The notes below the pieces were generated by a model. The model ran no database searches, was not told the origin of the DNA, and was given only the letters and a program-made list of their open reading frames with translations. A program made the position numbers and the translations under genes. Positions 4,214 to 6,734 of a stretch of DNA of 6,734 nt are shown here, in pieces (the first letter of the stretch is position 1; the number at the start of each line of letters is the position of its first letter). The stretch is from Sphingomonadales bacterium (lineage in GTDB: Bacteria; Pseudomonadota; Alphaproteobacteria; Sphingomonadales; Sphingomonadaceae): positions 1 to 6,734 of the forward strand of contig JAGPVK010000300.1 in NCBI GenBank assembly GCA_018067055.1, in the 5' to 3' direction.

Positions 4214-6734
4214 ATGAGTCTGACCCACATCAAAGTAAAAGGTGCCCGCGAGCATAATCTCAAGGGTGTCGATATCGAATTGCCGCGCGAGAAATTGATC
4301 GTGATCACCGGCCTGTCCGGCTCCGGCAAATCGAGCCTCGCGTTCGATACTATCTATGCCGAGGGACAGCGGCGCTATGTCGAGAGCCTGAGCGCTTATG
4401 CGCGGCAGTTTCTGGAGATGATGCAGAAGCCCGATGTCGAGCATATCGAAGGATTGTCACCCGCAATCTCGATCGAGCAGAAAACCACTTCGCGCAATCC
4501 CCGCTCGACCGTCGCCACCGTCACCGAGATTTACGACTATATGCGCCTGCTCTGGGCGCGCACCGGCATCCCTTATTCGCCCGCGACCGGCCTGCCGATC
4601 ACCGCACAGACCGTGTCGCAGATGGTCGACCGGGTGATGACCCTGCCCGAGAAAACCCGCTTCTTTCTGCTCGCTCCCGTGGTGCGCGGGCGCAAGGGCG
4701 AGTATCGCAAGGAATTGCTCGAGTGGCAGAAGGCCGGGTTCACCCGCGTCCGCGTCGACGGTGAATTTTACGATATCGAGGAAACGCCGAAGCTCGACAA
4801 GAAATACAAGCATGACATCGAGGTGGTCGTCGACCGGCTGGTCGTGCGCGAAGGCATGGAACAGCGGCTTGCCGACAGTTTCGAGACCGCGCTGCGGCTG
4901 GCCGACGGGCTGGCTTTTGTTGATCTGGCTGATGGGACGGTTGAGGAGGCGTTGGCGGAGGCCAAGAGTGCTTCGACAAGCTCAGCAAGAACGGCGGGTG
5001 ATGACGATAGTGCGGCCAAGAAACCCGTTCGTCCTGAGCCTGTCGAAGGATCGGGCGTCGCAGAAGCCAGCGCGAATTTCAAACCGGAACCGGGTGATTC
5101 CCCCTCCCGCTTGCGGGAGGGGCCAGGGGTGGGCCAGCCAGATACCCAAAGCATACCCACCCCCGACCCCTCCCGTAAACGGGAGGGGAGTATGAAAGGC
5201 ACCGGCCTGCCCGACAACCGGATCGTCTTTTCCGAGCGTTTCGCCTGCCCGGTCAGCGGCTTCACCATCGAGGAAATCGCGCCGCGCCTGTTCTCGTTCA
5301 ACGCGCCGCAAGGCGCCTGCCCGTCCTGCGACGGACTTGGTGAAAAACTCCATTTCGATACCCAGTTGATCGTTCCTAATCCGGCGCTGAGCATCAAGAA
5401 GGGCGCGGTTGTGCCCTGGGCAAAGTCCAATCCGCCCAGCCCATATTATATGCAGGTACTGGGATCACTCGCGCGCCAGTTCGAATTTGATCTCGATACA
5501 CCGTGGAACGAGCTCAGCGAGCATCACCAGGATATCATCCTCAACGGCACCCAGGGCCTGCCGGTAACCCTGCGCTTCCAGGACGGCCGCAAATCCTATG
5601 AAGTGAAAAAGCCGTTCGAAGGCGTGGTCGGCAATCTCAAGCGCCGCATGCTGCAGACCGAAAGCGCCTGGATGCAGGAAGAGCTGGCCAAATTCCAGGC
5701 GGCAGCCCCCTGCGAAACCTGCCATGGCGCTCGGCTCAAGCCGGAAGCGCTGGCGGTCAAGATCGCCGGCGAGGATATTTCCATATCGACCCGTCGCAGC
5801 GTCGGCGATGCGCTGGTGTTTTTCGAAGGTCTCGGCGCACAGCTGAACAAGACGCAGTGCCAGATCGCCGAACCGATCCTCAAGGAGATTATCGAGCGGC
5901 TGGGCTTCCTCAACAATGTTGGGCTCGACTATCTCAATCTCGACCGGACCAGCGGCACCTTGTCCGGCGGCGAGAGCCAGCGGATCCGCCTGGCCAGCCA
6001 GATCGGCTCGGGCCTGAGCGGCGTGCTCTATGTCCTCGACGAACCCAGCATCGGCCTGCACCAGCGCGACAATGATCGGTTGCTGACGACGCTCAAACGC
6101 CTGCGCGATCTCGGCAATACGGTGATCGTGGTCGAGCATGACGAGGATGCGATCCGCACCGCCGACTGGGTGGTCGACATGGGGCCCGGCGCGGGCGTCC
6201 ATGGCGGCGAGGTCGTGGCCGAAGGCACGCTCAAACAGATATTGAAATCGAAAAGATCGCTGACCGCTGCCTATCTGAACGGGACGCGGGAAATCGAGGT
6301 GCCGGCCAAACGCCGCAAGGGCAATGGCAAGAAGCTGACCGTGCACGGCGCGACTGCAAACAACCTGCAGAATATCACCGCCTCGATTCCACTCGGCACG
6401 TTCACCTGCATCACCGGGCTGAGCGGCTCGGGCAAAAGCTCTTTCACCATCGACACGCTCTACGCCGCTGCAGCCCGGACACTGAACGGCGCGCGGCTGA
6501 TTGCCGGCAAGCATGACAAGATCACCGGCCTGCAATATTGCGACAAGGTCATCGATATCGACCAGTCGCCAATCGGCCGCACCCCGCGTTCCAACCCGGC
6601 CACCTATACCGGTGCCTTCACCAATATCCGCGACTGGTTCGCAGGCCTGCCGGAAGCGCAGGTCCGCGGTTACAAGCCGGGACGCTTCAGCTTCAACGTC
6701 AAGGGCGGTCGCTGCGAAGTCTGTCGCGGCGACG
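4214..6734 (+). CDS. uvrA: UvrA, excinuclease ABC subunit A (3' end outside the window)
   Basis: UvrA is the cytoplasmic damage-recognition ATPase of nucleotide excision repair. It dimerises, binds UvrB and loads it on lesions. From ATG 4214 the frame is open for 840 codons to the window edge; the family is usually about 940-960 residues. Seen in order: Walker A GLSGSGKS (33-40); the UvrB-binding region (about 120-245); a foreign segment (about 252-327); the first zinc module with C345, S348 (in place of a second Cys), C369 and C372; CETC at 500-503; ABC signature LSGGE (583-587); Walker B VLYVLDEP (604-611); the second Walker A GLSGSGKS (735-742); [19 protein letters not shown]; and the first cysteine pair of the C-terminal zinc finger, C834 and C837. 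All visible catalytic motifs of both ATPase halves reached by the window are intact. The oddity is about 75 repeat-encoded residues at 252-327, without frameshift or stop. The ribosome binding site before 4214 is weak (GCAAAG). A LexA box upstream indicates SOS control. Confidence 0.99.
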   Translation, partial: MSLTHIKVKGAREHNLKGVDIELPREKLIVITGLSGSGKSSLAFDTIYAEGQRRYVESLSAYARQFLEMMQKPDVEHIEGLSPAISIEQKTTSRNPRSTVATVTEIYDYMRLLWARTGIPYSPATGLPITAQTVSQMVDRVMTLPEKTRFFLLAPVVRGRKGEYRKELLEWQKAGFTRVRVDGEFYDIEETPKLDKKYKHDIEVVVDRLVVREGMEQRLADSFETALRLADGLAFVDLADGTVEEALAEAKSASTSSARTAGDDDSAAKKPVRPEPVEGSGVAEASANFKPEPGDSPSRLREGPGVGQPDTQSIPTPDPSRKREGSMKGTGLPDNRIVFSERFACPVSGFTIEEIAPRLFSFNAPQGACPSCDGLGEKLHFDTQLIVPNPALSIKKGAVVPWAKSNPPSPYYMQVLGSLARQFEFDLDTPWNELSEHHQDIILNGTQGLPVTLRFQDGRKSYEVKKPFEGVVGNLKRRMLQTESAWMQEELAKFQAAAPCETCHGARLKPEALAVKIAGEDISISTRRSVGDALVFFEGLGAQLNKTQCQIAEPILKEIIERLGFLNNVGLDYLNLDRTSGTLSGGESQRIRLASQIGSGLSGVLYVLDEPSIGLHQRDNDRLLTTLKRLRDLGNTVIVVEHDEDAIRTADWVVDMGPGAGVHGGEVVAEGTLKQILKSKRSLTAAYLNGTREIEVPAKRRKGNGKKLTVHGATANNLQNITASIPLGTFTCITGLSGSGKSSFTIDTLYAAAARTLNGARLIAGKHDKITGLQYCDKVIDIDQSPIGRTPRSNPATYTGAFTNIRDWFAGLPEAQVRGYKPGRFSFNVKGGRCEVCRGD
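4971..5048. repeat. Palindromic repeat element 1, in frame within uvrA
   Basis: Arm 4971-4994 begins CTTCGACAAGCTCAG and arm 5025-5048 ends CCTGTCGAAG. They are reverse complements at 21 of 24 positions around a 30-base spacer. The unit is 78 bases, exactly 26 codons. In the uvrA frame it encodes [12 protein letters not shown] through [11 protein letters not shown] (residues 253-279). I recall CTTCGACAAGCTCAGGACGAACGG and its complement as a very common dispersed intergenic repeat in sphingomonads and related alphaproteobacteria, and the peptide RPEPVEG as its usual translation. That identification is from memory. The palindrome and its location are seen directly. Such elements carry no transposase and would need one in trans, or another copying mechanism. 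Confidence 0.85.
5101..5188. repeat. Palindromic repeat element 2 (double hairpin), in frame within uvrA
   Basis: Two perfect 10-bp hairpins, CCCCTCCCGC-TT-GCGGGAGGGG (5101-5122) and CCCCTCCCGT-AA-ACGGGAGGGG (5167-5188), form the outer ends of a larger palindrome. Arms 5101-5133 and 5156-5188 are reverse complements at 29 of 33 positions around a 22-base centre. In the uvrA frame it reads [14 protein letters not shown] through [11 protein letters not shown] (about residues 296-325) with no stop. Motifs of the form CTCCCGCTTGCGGGAGGGG next to GGGGTGGGC are, as I recall, another common sphingomonad dispersed repeat. It is unrelated in sequence to element 1 and lies 52 bases downstream of it. 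Confidence 0.85.
5181..5194 (+). promoter_or_regulatory. Possible internal ribosome binding site and ATG created by repeat element 2
   Basis: GGGAGG (5181-5186), part of the right-hand hairpin of element 2, lies five bases before an in-frame uvrA ATG at 5192 (Met327). By sequence it is a better Shine-Dalgarno than the one before the real uvrA start. Folding of the hairpin at 5167-5188 would mask it, so use is uncertain. If used, it would give a UvrA lacking the first Walker A and the UvrB-binding region. Confidence 0.25.

Noticed and set aside
4768..5430. 220-codon minus-strand frame and a 144-codon plus-strand frame (4761-5195) over the repeat region
   Set aside because: Both are alternative readings of uvrA and of the palindromes. 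Palindromic repeats stay open in several frames, so length here is not evidence of coding.
5465..6535. 356-codon open frame on the minus strand, antisense to uvrA
   Set aside because: uvrA motifs (signature, Walker B, second Walker A) lie on the other strand across the whole stretch, so this is a mirror of conserved codons.

Overview
The window looks like an ordinary chromosomal segment of an alphaproteobacterium, most likely a sphingomonad (order Sphingomonadales). Three things point there: UvrA of alphaproteobacterial character, a GAAC-N7-GAAC LexA operator (the alphaproteobacterial type) in front of it, and two palindromic repeats of a kind I recall as dispersed in sphingomonad genomes. 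Coding DNA is about 62% G+C in lines counted by hand (1441-1500 and 5641-5700). The order assignment is recalled knowledge plus inference and was not tested by a search.

Layout, left to right. (1) 1-468, minus strand: the 5' part of an exported small-protein gene with an FDFWIGVWDV motif, cut by the window edge. (2) 469-725: an intergenic region between divergent genes, with a near-perfect inverted repeat (499-540). (3) 726-2777, plus strand: a 683-residue flavin monooxygenase-like protein with degenerate dinucleotide-binding motifs and a hydrophobic, membrane-type C-terminal domain. (4) 2816-4030, minus strand and convergent with the previous gene: a 404-residue exported protein of unknown function with clearly lower G+C. 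(5) 4031-4213: a divergent intergenic region holding the LexA box. (6) 4214 to the right edge, plus strand: uvrA, the damage-recognition ATPase of nucleotide excision repair, open at the window end.

The most notable feature is inside uvrA. Two unrelated palindromic repeats (4971-5048 and 5101-5188) lie in the coding sequence without breaking the frame. They add roughly 75 residues between the UvrB-binding region and the first zinc module of a DNA-repair protein that otherwise looks intact. This resembles the protein-coding palindromic elements described in Rickettsia. The second element also places a strong Shine-Dalgarno-like sequence just upstream of an in-frame ATG.

The genes do not form an operon: neighbours alternate in strand. 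uvrA is the only gene whose regulation can be read from the sequence (SOS control by LexA). I see no tRNA, rRNA, transposase, CRISPR array or convincing terminator. The 38 bases between the convergent stop codons (2778-2815) hold no hairpin I trust.
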